From Legionella beliardensis (lineage in GTDB: Bacteria > Pseudomonadota > Gammaproteobacteria > Legionellales > Legionellaceae): 64,000 nucleotides of DNA. The translations under genes were made by a program, and so were the position numbers. Where the stretch lies: contig NZ_UGNV01000001.1 of assembly GCF_900452395.1 (NCBI RefSeq), forward strand, positions 1,823,501 to 1,887,500, written 5' to 3'. Of the stretch, positions 17,985-28,360 are shown piece by piece. Within the stretch, counting starts at the first letter, position 1. Each line of letters begins with the position of its first letter. The notes under the pieces are model-generated. The model was not told the DNA's origin, did no database searches, and worked only from the letters and a program-made list of their open reading frames with translations.

Positions 17985-18725
17985 TCAATGCTTACACGTT
18001 GGTTGCAGTGAAACAGGACTTGCAGCAGCAAGCGTTTCTTCCTCTTCTAGCACAATAGGACCAATTAGATTTTCCTGCTGTTTTTGTACGACAAGGCAGT
18101 AAAAACCCGCAGGAATTGGTGAAATCATTTTGCCTATTTCATTAAAAAACTCAAGCCTTGCGAGCCATTTTTCTGCTTTACAAGGTGGAATATAATAAAA
18201 ACTTGATAAATGACACTGCACATAACCTCGATGCAGCATCGCTCGCTTAATAGATAAGACTGATTTGGGCTTACCTGATAAGGTGCCAAAAAAATTTTTG
18301 CCAGCTTTACGCAGCCACCATCCCCATAAGCTAACTGGATTTACTCCCAAAAAAATTGCATAACCTGAAGGCTTAAGTACCCTATCAATTTCATCAATTG
18401 GGCTTTTTATAGCTAAGGCTTCTAAAGTAAAAGGCACTATAATGCAATCAACACTATCTCTATCCAGAGGAAGCTGATTAAGTAAGGTGATAACGGTAGA
18501 AGAAGAACTAATATAAGGCGTTGCTAACCATTTATGTTGAAAGCGCAATTCAGAAAAAAAAAGATTGTCACCACAACTACCAAGCTGTAGCAGCGTATCG
18601 CCATGTAAAAGGTCTTTAAGTGGAGCTAATTCAGAAAAAAAAGCCTGAGCAATTTTAATCCCCTGCTCCGTGGAAAACCACTCATTTAAAGCCTGAAATT
18701 TATATTGCTGTTCCTCTAAAGACAA
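17985..18725 (-). CDS. SAM-dependent methyltransferase-like protein
   Basis: The 246-residue protein resembles class I methyltransferases: 'LLQLGSCGDN' (about 64-73) takes the place of motif I, 'DSVDCIIVPFTLEAL' of motif IV, followed by 'IDEIDRVLKPSGYAIFLG'. This version is common in gammaproteobacteria, often near rnhA or gloB. Motif I is weaker than canonical (SCGDN rather than GCGxG). Substrate unknown. Confidence 0.75.
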   Translation of the reverse strand: MSLEEQQYKFQALNEWFSTEQGIKIAQAFFSELAPLKDLLHGDTLLQLGSCGDNLFFSELRFQHKWLATPYISSSSTVITLLNQLPLDRDSVDCIIVPFTLEALAIKSPIDEIDRVLKPSGYAIFLGVNPVSLWGWWLRKAGKNFFGTLSGKPKSVLSIKRAMLHRGYVQCHLSSFYYIPPCKAEKWLARLEFFNEIGKMISPIPAGFYCLVVQKQQENLIGPIVLEEEETLAAASPVSLQPTCKH

Positions 18726-18976
18726 AATGATAGCCCTAGAAAGTGATGAAATTTATCTTTTTACCACAGTGGTTCTAGGACAGCAAGGACCACTTTTTTC
18801 TAAAATTTAATAAAATCCAAATATATCTAAAAAGATTATAATTAAAAATAGATTTAAAGATAATAAGAAATTGTAACTATTTTGCAGTTTTTTTTAAAAC
18901 TTTTTTACGTTTTTAATGCACTTAACCTCAATTTTGTCTATAGTACTCATAGGATTATAGGAAAACCAACTAAGCC

Positions 18977-20698
18977 ATGAGAGCAACAGCCGAAGACCAA
19001 CGCTTGCAAGGTATTGCCCAGCTGATAGTGCATGAACAACTTTTAGATAAAGTAAAAGCACTAGAATATCAACATATTGCCCAAAGTAATGGGCAAAGTT
19101 TATTACAATATCTTGTTTCTAATCATATTCTTAATTCAGAAAGAATTGCATTTACTATTGCTCATAATTTTGGAGTTCCTTTAATTGATTTAGATAGTAT
19201 TGATCTTGATACTATACCTATTTCACTGGTCAATGAAAAACTGATATCTCGGCATTGCATCATTCCACTTTATACGCACGGCAATCACTTATTTTTAGCA
19301 ATAGACGACCCAAGTAAACAAGCAGCCTTAAAAGAAATACAGTTCCATACCGGTTTGCATACCAATGCTATCGTGGTAGAAACAGATAAGTTAGGCAAAC
19401 TGATTGATAAATTCCTTCATGATAAAGAAAGTGCAGGGCTTGCTAGTTATGAAAATACCGATGATAGCTATGAAGGTATAGAAATTAATGCTGGCGATGA
19501 AGAGCAAGAAGTTGATGCGCTTAAGCAAGACGATGCGCCAATTGTTAAATTTGTAAATAAGCTAATCATTGAAGCAATCAAAAAAGGTGCATCAGACATT
19601 CATTTTGAACCATTTGAAAAAGAATATCGTATTCGTTATCGCCTGGATGGGGTATTGATGGAAGTTGCATCACCACCAGTAAATTTAGCGAGCCGCATTA
19701 CCTCGCGTGTTAAGGTCATGTCAAGCTTAGATATATCTGAGCGCCGGGTTCCACAAGATGGTCGATTTAAAATGAGGTTATCAAAAACACGCGCTATTGA
19801 TTTTAGGGTTAGCACCTGCCCTACAGTGGGCGGTGAGAAAGTCGTCATGCGTATTTTAGATCCTGGCTCAACTAAACTAGGCATAGAATCATTAGGCTTT
19901 AATCCTATTCAAAAGAAAAACTTCCTCAAAGCCATTGAAAAACCGCAAGGAATGATTCTCGTAACAGGTCCAACAGGTAGTGGGAAAACAGTTACCCAAT
20001 ATACAGCATTGAATATTCTTAATACCAAAGAAGTTAATATTTCAACTGCCGAAGATCCTGTAGAAATTAAACTGCAAGGTATTAATCAAGTAAATATTAA
20101 TCCTAAAGCCGGTTTAACGTTTTCTGGTGCACTTCGCGCCTTTTTACGTCAAGATCCAGACATCATCATGGTGGGCGAAATAAGAGACTTAGAAACAGCA
20201 GAAATTGCGATTAAAGCGGCCCAAACTGGGCATTTAGTACTTTCTACCTTGCATACCAATAGTGCAACAGAAACATTAACACGCTTAATTAATATGGGTG
20301 TGCCTTCCTTTAATATTGCAAGCTCTGTCACGCTAATCATTGCCCAGCGTTTAGCAAGACGTTTATGTGAACAATGCAAGGCTGTACGTGATGATATCAC
20401 CCCTAAAGGATTAATTGAGCTAGGCTTTAATGAAGAAGAGGCTCAAACCATTAAATTATATAAAGCAGCCGGTTGTCCTCACTGCTCAAATAATGGTTAT
20501 AAAGGGCGAATTGGCTTATTTGAAGTCCTGCCTATGTCAAAGGCAATAGGAGAAGTTATTATGTCGGGCGGAAATTCCTTTGACATTTTACAACAAGCCC
20601 AATCTGAAAACTTTATGACTATTTATCAGTCAGGACTGGAAACAATAAAGGCTGGCGTTACAACACTTGAGGAGGTCAATCGAGTAACGGTTGAGTAA
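18977..20698 (+). CDS. pilB: Type IV pilus assembly ATPase PilB
   Basis: Cytoplasmic hexameric ATPase that powers pilus extension, needed for twitching and DNA uptake. The 573 residues include an N-terminal MshEN-type domain, a Walker A motif GPTGSGKT at about 332-339, the Asp box, a Walker B region 'DPDIIMVGEIRDLETAE' and a C-terminal four-Cys zinc site (CEQC and CPHC). It opens the pilBCD operon; pilC follows after 3 bases. The Shine-Dalgarno before ATG 18977 is weak. Confidence 0.96.
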   Translation: MRATAEDQRLQGIAQLIVHEQLLDKVKALEYQHIAQSNGQSLLQYLVSNHILNSERIAFTIAHNFGVPLIDLDSIDLDTIPISLVNEKLISRHCIIPLYTHGNHLFLAIDDPSKQAALKEIQFHTGLHTNAIVVETDKLGKLIDKFLHDKESAGLASYENTDDSYEGIEINAGDEEQEVDALKQDDAPIVKFVNKLIIEAIKKGASDIHFEPFEKEYRIRYRLDGVLMEVASPPVNLASRITSRVKVMSSLDISERRVPQDGRFKMRLSKTRAIDFRVSTCPTVGGEKVVMRILDPGSTKLGIESLGFNPIQKKNFLKAIEKPQGMILVTGPTGSGKTVTQYTALNILNTKEVNISTAEDPVEIKLQGINQVNINPKAGLTFSGALRAFLRQDPDIIMVGEIRDLETAEIAIKAAQTGHLVLSTLHTNSATETLTRLINMGVPSFNIASSVTLIIAQRLARRLCEQCKAVRDDITPKGLIELGFNEEEAQTIKLYKAAGCPHCSNNGYKGRIGLFEVLPMSKAIGEVIMSGGNSFDILQQAQSENFMTIYQSGLETIKAGVTTLEEVNRVTVE

Positions 20699-20701
20699 GC
20701 T

Positions 20702-21922
20702 ATGGATAGAAGTAAGAATACGATTGTTACTTATCGATGGGAGGGAGTCAATCGCTCGGGAGAACGAGTGAATGGTATTATTGAATCAAACAGCATTGCA
20801 ATAGCCAAAGCAGCCCTACGTAAACAAGGGATCATCACCAATAAAGTTATTAAAAAGCGCAAGCCCCTTTTTGATAAGAAAAATAAGAAAATTACCTCCG
20901 CTGACATTACGGCATTTACCCGTCAGTTAGCTACCATGCTAAATGCTGGTATTCCTTTAGTACAATCTTTCGATATTATTGCTCAAGGCCAAACAAACCA
21001 AAAGGTTAAAGCTCTCCTTGAAACCATTAAAAAGGATATTGAATCAGGCTTAACATTATCAGAAGCTTTGAGAAAACACCCAAAATTCTTCAATGAACTT
21101 TATTATAATTTAGTTGACGCTGGCGAAAAATCAGGCTCACTTGATGTGATGCTAGCTAAAATTGCTACTTATAAGGAAAAAATAGAAAAAATCAAAAAGA
21201 AAATTAAAAAGGCTTTAACTTATCCTATTGCGGTACTGATTGTAGCCTTTCTAGTAACAGCTGCTTTATTAATTTTTGTTGTACCACAATTTGAGTCCCT
21301 GTTTAAAGGTTTTGGTGCGGATCTGCCGGCTTTAACGCGGGGAGTTATTGATATGTCAGAATTTTTTCAATCCTATTGGTATATTATCTTTGGGATTCTA
21401 GGCATCGCGGTTTATGCTTTTATTCATGCTAAAAATCATTCTGCTAATTTTGCCCATACCATTGATCGTCTAATGCTTAAATTTCCTATTATTGGGCCTA
21501 TTTTACAAAAAGCTGCCATTGCACGCTTTGCCCGTACCCTCTCTATTACTTTCGCTGCAGGATTACCTTTAGTCGATGCTTTAAAATCCGTAGCTGGGGC
21601 AACCGGTAATATTATTTATGCGCAAGCAACGGATAGAATACGCGAAGAAGTTTCAAGTGGTCAACGGATAAAACTAGCAATGGAAAATACCCGTTTATTC
21701 CCTAGTATGGTTGTTCAGATGGTTGCAATTGGTGAAGAATCGGGTGCTTTAGAGCAAATGCTCACTAAAGTTGCTGATTTTTATGAAGAAGAAGTTGATA
21801 ATGCGGTTGATTCGTTAAGTAGTTTATTAGAGCCCATAATTATGTCAATATTAGGTATTTTAGTTGGCGGTTTAGTCGTTGCTATGTATCTACCTATCTT
21901 TAAACTAGGCTCCGTGGTTTAA
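20702..21922 (+). CDS. pilC: Type IV pilus inner-membrane platform protein PilC
   Basis: The 406-residue polytopic protein has two GspF domains (about 72-195 and 275-395), each leading into membrane segments. It links the PilB ATPase to the pilus base. Typical features are 'ITAFTRQLATMLNAGIPL' and the repeat counterpart 'ARFARTLSITFAAGLPL'. It sits 3 bases from pilB and 3 from pilD. Confidence 0.96.
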   Translation: MDRSKNTIVTYRWEGVNRSGERVNGIIESNSIAIAKAALRKQGIITNKVIKKRKPLFDKKNKKITSADITAFTRQLATMLNAGIPLVQSFDIIAQGQTNQKVKALLETIKKDIESGLTLSEALRKHPKFFNELYYNLVDAGEKSGSLDVMLAKIATYKEKIEKIKKKIKKALTYPIAVLIVAFLVTAALLIFVVPQFESLFKGFGADLPALTRGVIDMSEFFQSYWYIIFGILGIAVYAFIHAKNHSANFAHTIDRLMLKFPIIGPILQKAAIARFARTLSITFAAGLPLVDALKSVAGATGNIIYAQATDRIREEVSSGQRIKLAMENTRLFPSMVVQMVAIGEESGALEQMLTKVADFYEEEVDNAVDSLSSLLEPIIMSILGILVGGLVVAMYLPIFKLGSVV

Positions 21923-21925
21923 CTC

Positions 21926-22789
21926 ATGTTAGACAGCGAATTAATCCTGCAAAATAGCGCAATCTTTTACTTTTTGATTGCTTTGTTTTCATTAGTTATT
22001 GGCAGCTTATTAAATGTCATTATTTATCGCTTGCCCTTGATGTTAATGGCTGAACAGCTAGCTGAATGCGCCTATTTACTAAATTTATCTACTACAGAAA
22101 ATCGGAAAATCAACCTTTTCTTACCACGCTCATTTTGTCCTAATTGCAATAACACCGTTAAGGCAATTGATAATATTCCAGTCCTTAGTTATATTGCGCT
22201 GCGAGGTCGTTGCCGTTACTGTCAAGTGCCAATTTCATGGCGTTATCCAATGATTGAAGTCTTAAGTTGTTTATTAGGCCTTTATGCAAGCTGGCATTTT
22301 GGTTTTGGGATTGCTTTAATTTTCTCTTTAATCTTTATTTGGATAACACTTTGCTTAGTTTTCATTGACCTAGATCATCAATTGCTACCAGATAGCTTAA
22401 CTTTACTTTTACTTTGGCTTGGTTTAATTGCTAATACCCAAGCCTTATTTACTGCCTTACCTAATGCTGTTTTAAGTGCCGCTGGCGCCTACTTTTTATT
22501 ATGGCTATTCATAAAAATTTTCTACTTAATTACTGGCAAAATTGGCATGGGGCATGGTGATTTTAAATTATTTGCAGCCTTCGGCGCCTGGTTTGGATGG
22601 ACTGTTTTACCTTTAATTCTACTTTTGTCTTCAATCACTGGCGCTATTGTTGGTTTAATTTATTTAAAATTAAAAAAGCAATCCAAAGATACGCCTATCC
22701 CCTTTGGGCCATTTCTTTGCATTGCTGGATTAGTTACCCTATTTTGGGGACAAAAAATTCTTACGCTTTATTTAAGTTATTGGAGTTAA
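21926..22789 (+). CDS. pilD: Prepilin peptidase/N-methyltransferase PilD
   Basis: Inner-membrane aspartyl protease that cleaves and N-methylates prepilins and type II secretion pseudopilins; in Legionella it serves both machines. The 287-residue protein has the N-terminal two-CxxC zinc motif (CPNC and CRYC, about 71-97), the methyltransferase segment, and the aspartate motifs 'FIDLDHQLLPD' and 'GMGHGDFKLF'. It is the last gene of pilBCD. Confidence 0.96.
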   Translation: MLDSELILQNSAIFYFLIALFSLVIGSLLNVIIYRLPLMLMAEQLAECAYLLNLSTTENRKINLFLPRSFCPNCNNTVKAIDNIPVLSYIALRGRCRYCQVPISWRYPMIEVLSCLLGLYASWHFGFGIALIFSLIFIWITLCLVFIDLDHQLLPDSLTLLLLWLGLIANTQALFTALPNAVLSAAGAYFLLWLFIKIFYLITGKIGMGHGDFKLFAAFGAWFGWTVLPLILLLSSITGAIVGLIYLKLKKQSKDTPIPFGPFLCIAGLVTLFWGQKILTLYLSYWS

Positions 22790-22885
22790 GAAAAATTAAC
22801 GTGCAGCTCACCCTTTTATCAAGATTCAGATACCCACCTGCTATATTATAAACTAATAGAAGGCTAGTAATTTACCGATGGGAAT

Positions 22886-23001
22886 AACTAAGGATTAAGT
22901 TTGAGGTCTTTGGTAAACCTTCAAAGCACAAGGATGTGCTTTGAGAACGACAGGATGGCTTTATGCGTGTTTACCAAAGACCTCAAATTTAATCCTTAGT
23001 T
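22886..23001. repeat. 116-bp element with 33-bp inverted arms
   Basis: The 33-bp arm at 22886-22918 (starts AACTAAGGATTAAGTTTGAG) and its inverted copy at 22969-23001 differ at one base. Between them is a second perfect hairpin, TCAAAGCAC/GTGCTTTGA (22921-22929, 22936-22944). It lies between the convergent pilD and a minus-strand gene. It may act as a terminator, but its size and near-perfect arms resemble a MITE-like repeat. Confidence 0.8.
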
Positions 23002-23083
23002 GGCACTGATTTCAGTAATTTAAAAAGCCCTAGCTAAATTTAGCCCCTTTAATAACACAAAGTCTCGCTAAACAGATTAAATA

Positions 23084-23674
23084 TTAACCTTTACCTCGAT
23101 GCTTAGCTAGAGCGGAAAAAAACTCAGGCTTGTTAAGCCCCATAGATGCAAAAATTTGCGGTACTTTATCCCAGCTATTTTCTTTATCAATGCTTTCGAC
23201 AATTAAATCAAATCCTTTCTTCTTATCTGATTCAACTCCCCAGCCATTAATATAACTAAGACCGCGTAACCTTTTTGCCTCAATATGCCCTAAATTATCT
23301 GCAGCAAGTAAATAAGCATGTGCTTCTTCATACAGTTGTTTTTTTTGACGCTCATTACTAACATTTGCAAATAACTCTTCTTGCTCAAGTTGATCCCGGA
23401 ATTTTCCCTCTTCTAGTAACTTATTACCAAGCTTATACTGCGCCTCGGTAGAATCTAGGGAGGCCGCAGCACGTAAGCACTCTTCTTCCATTAATATTGC
23501 AAAGGGAAATTTTTTTCTATTTTTTACTGATTGATAAATTTTTGCTAAATTTATATACAGACCAATTTCTTTAGCAATCGCCTCATCTGAAGCAGGATTA
23601 AGCAAACGATTATGCTTCAGGGCTTTAAGCTTTTTCTTCATGGATCGGATAGTAAAACGTGTAAAAAAATTCAT
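23084..23674 (-). CDS. Protein of unknown function with Sel1/TPR-like helices
   Basis: The 196-residue soluble, mostly helical and highly charged protein is not securely recognised. Segments such as 'SLDSTEAQYKLGNKLLEEG' and 'AADNLGHIEAKRLRGLSYIN' look like Sel1/TPR helix pairs, which suggests a protein-protein interaction role. ATG 23674 has AGGAG 6 bases upstream; an in-frame TTG two codons earlier is less likely. It follows a small membrane protein gene by 17 bp, so the two may form an operon. Confidence 0.6.
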   Translation of the reverse strand: MNFFTRFTIRSMKKKLKALKHNRLLNPASDEAIAKEIGLYINLAKIYQSVKNRKKFPFAILMEEECLRAAASLDSTEAQYKLGNKLLEEGKFRDQLEQEELFANVSNERQKKQLYEEAHAYLLAADNLGHIEAKRLRGLSYINGWGVESDKKKGFDLIVESIDKENSWDKVPQIFASMGLNKPEFFSALAKHRGKG

Positions 23675-23691
23675 TAACAACTCCTATTGGT

Positions 23692-24138
23692 TTAGGGCGG
23701 TACTGAAAGTAACCAATGTATACTATAGACACCTGCAATAACCAGCCCAATAATTATCAATAATTGCAGCGTAACTAATAGGGTTTCTTTACTACTGTCT
23801 TTTACAGCTTTTGTTCTAAACTCTCTTTCAGGTGGCGTAAAACCATATAATTCATTTTCAATCGTATTTGACGTTAAATAAGCAATAAAGGTAGCGAGAA
23901 TTGCTGGTATAAAAAAAATTAAAAACACAACAAGGCGAGCTCCTATATTAGTAAAATTATAGTTCTGTTTAAGACTTTCACTCCATAGGTAGATAAATGA
24001 AGGGACATCATAATTAAGATCCCAAATTAAATTAGGTAAAATATAAAGCGAAAAAGCTAACAATGTTAAGCCAATTATTAAGCTAGCTATGCTAATAATA
24101 AATAACATTTTGTTATGCTGATACCTATCATGTTCCAT
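23692..24138 (-). CDS. Small membrane protein of unknown function
   Basis: The 148-residue protein has about three transmembrane segments (roughly 12-33, 65-86 and 117-140) and a charged loop between the second and third ('NELYGFTPPEREFRTKAVKD'). I recognise no family. It is 17 bp upstream of the Sel1-like gene and 29 bp downstream of the NUDIX gene, so the three are probably co-transcribed. No clear Shine-Dalgarno before ATG 24138. Confidence 0.55.
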   Translation of the reverse strand: MEHDRYQHNKMLFIISIASLIIGLTLLAFSLYILPNLIWDLNYDVPSFIYLWSESLKQNYNFTNIGARLVVFLIFFIPAILATFIAYLTSNTIENELYGFTPPEREFRTKAVKDSSKETLLVTLQLLIIIGLVIAGVYSIHWLLSVPP

Positions 24139-24167
24139 AAAGTTATAGCCTAGCTAAATTTAAAAAA

Positions 24168-24800
24168 TCAATCAAAAACTGTATAACCTACCTCTGAGTC
24201 AACTAACTTAATTAGTTCATTTATTTGCTTTTTTGTAATCCTACTTAATGATAAAGGTGGCAAGTTATTTAAAGGAAAAAAACTGATATCCATTATTTCA
24301 TGATCACTTTCAAATTTGCCGCCGAGAATTTCACACTGAAAAATGCACTTGTAAGTATAAGGCCAATGCGGGGGATGATCATGCCGCGCCGTATCCCACA
24401 AAGCGACTAGCTTAACAGCTCTACAAATGAGTCCTGTTTCTTCTTTCACCTCTTTTACTATACATTCTGAAGGTGATAAATTTACATCAGCCCAACCGCC
24501 TGGTAAAGCCCACTTACCATCTTGTCTTTCTTGCACTAATAATAATTCATCATCTTTGCGAATAAACGCCCTTACATCTATTTTAGGAGAGGCGTAACCC
24601 CTTTCTGCTAAGAATTTTACTTTTAATTCTAGCGCCTCTTCTGACTTTATATTAAACAATTTAGCAGATACGGCCATCAATTGCTTATACCGCTCCCTAT
24701 CATACTGGTCTTTACAATACGCCAGTCCTATCTGCGCAATAGCCTGTATCTCATTGGCGATAGATAATAGATTTTTAGTATTCAAGACAGCTTCTTTCAT
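24168..24800 (-). CDS. NUDIX hydrolase with N-terminal helical domain
   Basis: The 210-residue protein has an N-terminal helical domain (about 1-60, NUDIX_N2-like) and a NUDIX domain (about 68-200) with the box 'GWADVNLSPSECIVKEVKE' running into 'ETGL'. This domain pair is typical of YjhB-like hydrolases acting on nucleoside-diphosphate-linked substrates such as ADP-ribose. The exact substrate cannot be read from sequence. Confidence 0.85.
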   Translation of the reverse strand: MKEAVLNTKNLLSIANEIQAIAQIGLAYCKDQYDRERYKQLMAVSAKLFNIKSEEALELKVKFLAERGYASPKIDVRAFIRKDDELLLVQERQDGKWALPGGWADVNLSPSECIVKEVKEETGLICRAVKLVALWDTARHDHPPHWPYTYKCIFQCEILGGKFESDHEIMDISFFPLNNLPPLSLSRITKKQINELIKLVDSEVGYTVFD

Positions 24801-24947
24801 AGTAAACTTCTATCATGTGAAATATTATTCAACATAGCAGAAGAACCATACCCAAGCAATGAACTTTTAAGCCTTAAATGGTTGAAAAAGCGTTATTTTC
24901 TAACTTCGTACTGCTATTATTTATCTTATTCTTAATTGAGAACCATT

Positions 24948-25757
24948 ATGAAGCGCCATGTATTTATAATTTCTGACGGTACTGGTATTACTGCAGAAAA
25001 TTTAGGACACAGTCTACTTACTCAATTTAATAATATTGAATTTGAAAAACACACCATTCCTTATATCGATACTTTACCAAAAGCTAAATCAGCTGTTGAC
25101 CAGATTAATCAGTTATTTAAGCAAACAGGCGTAAAGCCATTAGTATTTATCACCTTAATTAATTCCGATATAGCTCATACTATTAACCAAGCCAATGCTT
25201 GTGTGCTAGATTTATTTAATACCTTCCTTGGCCCTCTTGAAAAAGAATTAGGTGAAAAGTCATCCTATACAGTAGGTAGAGCACATGGTGTTTCTCAATC
25301 CTATACCCACCGTATTATTGCGGTTGATTATGCTTTAGCTCATGATGATGGCGTAAAGATCAAAGGTTATGAACAAGCAGACATCATTTTAATAGGCGTC
25401 TCACGCTGTGGTAAAACACCAAGCTGCTTATATATGGCACTCCACTTTGGTATCTTTGCTGCTAATTACCCTTTTACTGAGGATGATTTAAGTTCCTTTA
25501 GGCTGCCAGAATTACTGCGGCCTTATAAAAACAAATTATTTGGCCTAACTATTGATCCAGAGCGTTTACAACAAATACGCACTGAGCGTCGGCCAAACAG
25601 TAGGTATGCGTCAGCTGAGCAATGCCGCTTAGAAGTTTCTGAGGTTGAAGCCATGTACCAACATGAAAATATTCCTTATTTAAATTCTACTCGTTTTTCT
25701 GTCGAGGAAATTGCTACTAAAATAATGAGTATTACACGCATACCACGTAAATTTTAA
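24948..25757 (+). CDS. ppsR: Pyruvate,water dikinase (PEP synthase) regulatory protein
   Basis: Bifunctional serine/threonine kinase and phosphorylase (DUF299) that inactivates and reactivates PEP synthase, so it controls gluconeogenesis. The 269-residue product starts 'MKRHVFIISDGTGITAENLG' and carries the P-loop 'GVSRCGKTPSCLYMA' at about 150. I use ATG 24948; an upstream in-frame TTG at 24936 is not needed. It converges on prpD, a pathway yielding pyruvate, which fits gluconeogenic control. Confidence 0.93.
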   Translation: MKRHVFIISDGTGITAENLGHSLLTQFNNIEFEKHTIPYIDTLPKAKSAVDQINQLFKQTGVKPLVFITLINSDIAHTINQANACVLDLFNTFLGPLEKELGEKSSYTVGRAHGVSQSYTHRIIAVDYALAHDDGVKIKGYEQADIILIGVSRCGKTPSCLYMALHFGIFAANYPFTEDDLSSFRLPELLRPYKNKLFGLTIDPERLQQIRTERRPNSRYASAEQCRLEVSEVEAMYQHENIPYLNSTRFSVEEIATKIMSITRIPRKF

Positions 25758-25769
25758 ACCATTCATTCT

Positions 25770-25794
25770 AGTGAGAAATTATCCATTTCTCACT
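25770..25794. terminator. Hairpin between ppsR and prpD
   Basis: AGTGAGAAAT and ATTTCTCACT form a perfect 10-bp stem with a 5-base loop, between convergent genes. It has no strong T-tract on either side; a bidirectional terminator is likely. Confidence 0.6.
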
Positions 25795-25807
25795 ATCATT
25801 GCACTAA

Positions 25808-27241
25808 TCAAGCTTGCCAAAGTGCCATAAAATCAACGACAGATAGACTACTTAATACATTGGTATCACTCATTGTCTCTGAAATTTGTTTAAATTGAGC
25901 TTCGTTAAAACGACTGCGTAGATTACGTTCAAATTTAGCTAATAAAACAGGCATGCCTTCTTGTCTTCGGCGCTGATGACCAATAGGGTATTCAACAGTA
26001 ACTAGCTCTGATTCTTCACCATCTTTGAAAATGACTTTAAGGCTATTGGCAATGGAGCGCTTTTGGGGATCATGATAATCTTGTGAAAATTGCTTATTCT
26101 CAGTTACCTGCATTTTATCGCGTAACGCATCAATGCGTGGATCGGTCGCTGCCTCATCTTCGTAGTGCTCAGCTCTTAGATCCCCATGCAATAAACCTAT
26201 AGCAACCATGTATTGAAGGCAGTGATCTCTATCGGCAGGATTATGGAGTTTTCCTTGTTTGCTGATAATTCTAATGGCTGATTCATGCGTTATTATTTCT
26301 ATGCGAGCAATGTCATCTAATTTATCTTTGACTAAAGAATGCAATTTGACAGCGCATTCAACGGCTGTTTGTGCATGGAATTCAGCAGGATAAGATAATT
26401 TAAATAAAACATTTTCCATAACATAGCTGCTATAAGGCCTTTGGAATTGGAAGGAATTGTGCTTGAAAAGCACATCATAAAAACCCCAAGTAGGTGCCGT
26501 CAAAGCACTTGGGTAGCCCATCTCTTTTTGAGCGGCTATCAATGCCAACCTGACAGCGCGAGACGTTGCATCACCAGCTGCCCATGATTTACGTGAACCT
26601 GTATTTGGTGCATGCCTATAGGTTCGCAAACTCTGACCGTCAACAAATGCTTGTGATACGGCACTTAACATGGTGTCACGATCGCACCCTAAAAGCCAAC
26701 TCGCGACAGCCGTACTTGCTATTTTCACGAGGATAACGTGATCAAGGCCTACTCGATTAAAGCTATTTTCCAACGCTAAACAGCCTTGGATCTCATGGGC
26801 TTTAATCATTGCTGTGAGTACGTCATGCATAGTAAGAGAACGTTTAGTGTTACGACTGACATAATCAGCAACAGCAAGGATAGCGCCTAGATTATCAGAG
26901 GGGTGTCCCCACTCTGCTGCCAGCCAAGTATCATTAAAATCAAGCCACCTTATCATCGTACCAATATTAAAAGCAGCTTGCACGGGATCAAGTTCATAGG
27001 ATGTGCCTGGAACTCGAGCACCTTGAGGTAAATTAGCATGAGGCACAACTGGGCCTAGCAATTTAGTACATTCTGGAAAATTAAGTGCTAACATGCCACA
27101 ACCTAAGGTATCCATAAGGCAAAAGCGCGCTGTTTCATAAGCAGTTACACTAGCAATATTGTAATTCAAGACATAATCAACAATATCCACTATAACGGTG
27201 TCATACTCAGGTTTAATGTTATCTTCAACATAAGCATTCAT
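25808..27241 (-). CDS. prpD: 2-methylcitrate dehydratase
   Basis: It dehydrates 2-methylcitrate to 2-methylaconitate in the propionyl-CoA-degrading methylcitrate cycle. The 477 residues show MmgE/PrpD features: 'TLGCGMLAL', '[20 protein letters not shown]' and '[17 protein letters not shown]'. ATG 27241 abuts the prpC stop with no gap. No acnD/prpF pair is present, so this is the PrpD-type cycle. Confidence 0.95.
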   Translation of the reverse strand: MNAYVEDNIKPEYDTVIVDIVDYVLNYNIASVTAYETARFCLMDTLGCGMLALNFPECTKLLGPVVPHANLPQGARVPGTSYELDPVQAAFNIGTMIRWLDFNDTWLAAEWGHPSDNLGAILAVADYVSRNTKRSLTMHDVLTAMIKAHEIQGCLALENSFNRVGLDHVILVKIASTAVASWLLGCDRDTMLSAVSQAFVDGQSLRTYRHAPNTGSRKSWAAGDATSRAVRLALIAAQKEMGYPSALTAPTWGFYDVLFKHNSFQFQRPYSSYVMENVLFKLSYPAEFHAQTAVECAVKLHSLVKDKLDDIARIEIITHESAIRIISKQGKLHNPADRDHCLQYMVAIGLLHGDLRAEHYEDEAATDPRIDALRDKMQVTENKQFSQDYHDPQKRSIANSLKVIFKDGEESELVTVEYPIGHQRRRQEGMPVLLAKFERNLRSRFNEAQFKQISETMSDTNVLSSLSVVDFMALWQA

Positions 27242-28360
27242 TTATTCTCTATCCTCAATAGCAACAAAAGGGCGTGGTGCAGGGCCAATGTATTCGGAGC
27301 TAGGCCTAATTAATCGGTTATCAGCACGTTGCTCAAACACATGCGCTGCCCAACCTGTGATACGAGACATAACAAAAATTGGTGTAAATAAAGGTGTTGG
27401 TATATCGCAATAGTGATAAGCAGAAGCGCTATAAAAATCTAAATTAGGAAATAGCTTCTTTTCACGCCGCATAACCGCTTCAACACGCTCTGAAATTTCA
27501 AATAATAAGGTATCATTCTTACTTTCGGCTAATTCTTTTGACCAGGCTTTAATAATATCAGAACGTGGATCGCAGTCTTTATAGACTCGGTGCCCAAAGC
27601 CCATGATTTTTGCTTTGTTGGCTAACATAAGCATTAGCTTTTCTTCAGCATCCTCTGGCGATTTAAACTGGGTTAATAATTCCATCGCTGCCTCATTTGC
27701 CCCACCATGTAAAGGGCCGCGCAAGGTGCCTATTGCTGACGTAATGGCAGAATAAAAATCAGCTAATGTCGCAGCCGTCACCCGGGCTGCAAATGTTGAT
27801 GCATTAAATTCATGCTCAGCGTATAAGATTAAAGAAACATTCATCATCTTACGCTCAAGCTCGGTAGGCTCTCTCTCGTTTAACAAGAAAAGAAAGTGGC
27901 CACCAAGTGTTCTTTCCTCACTCAGCCCACTAATTTCTTTCCCATGGAAATGGTAAGCATACCAAAAGCACATGATGCCTGGAAATAAGGCTAATAGCCT
28001 ATCGGCAATATCATACTGTTGGGAAAAATCATTTTCAGGCTCTAATGTGCCTAACATAGAGCAGGCAGTACGTAATACATCCATGGGATGCGCTTGCTTT
28101 GGAATCAATTTTAAAATATTTTTTAAGATACTTGGCAAGTGACGTAAGCCTATGAGTTTTTCTATATAAGTATTGAGCTCATGGCGAGTAGGTAGGCGAC
28201 CATAATGTAATAAGTAAGCCACTTCTTCAAACGACGCTTTTTCAGCAAGATCATCAATAGAGTACCCCCGATAATTAAGGCCACTTCCCTCTTGTCCTAC
28301 GGTAGCAATTGCTGACTGCCCAGCAATCACACCAGCCAATCCTGCTGTATTATTAACCAT
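27242..28360 (-). CDS. prpC: 2-methylcitrate synthase
   Basis: It condenses propionyl-CoA with oxaloacetate. The 372-residue citrate-synthase-fold protein has the catalytic His in '[16 protein letters not shown]', a second in '[18 protein letters not shown]' and the C-terminal 'RPSSEYIGP'. The short length and neighbours mark it as PrpC rather than GltA. A strong Shine-Dalgarno (GGAGG, 6 bases before ATG 28360) lies inside the end of prpB, and the genes overlap by 8 bp. Confidence 0.96.
   Translation of the reverse strand: MVNNTAGLAGVIAGQSAIATVGQEGSGLNYRGYSIDDLAEKASFEEVAYLLHYGRLPTRHELNTYIEKLIGLRHLPSILKNILKLIPKQAHPMDVLRTACSMLGTLEPENDFSQQYDIADRLLALFPGIMCFWYAYHFHGKEISGLSEERTLGGHFLFLLNEREPTELERKMMNVSLILYAEHEFNASTFAARVTAATLADFYSAITSAIGTLRGPLHGGANEAAMELLTQFKSPEDAEEKLMLMLANKAKIMGFGHRVYKDCDPRSDIIKAWSKELAESKNDTLLFEISERVEAVMRREKKLFPNLDFYSASAYHYCDIPTPLFTPIFVMSRITGWAAHVFEQRADNRLIRPSSEYIGPAPRPFVAIEDRE

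Noticed and set aside
18880-18976. Sigma-54 promoter before pilB
   Set aside because: No TGGCAC-N5-TTGC pattern could be found.
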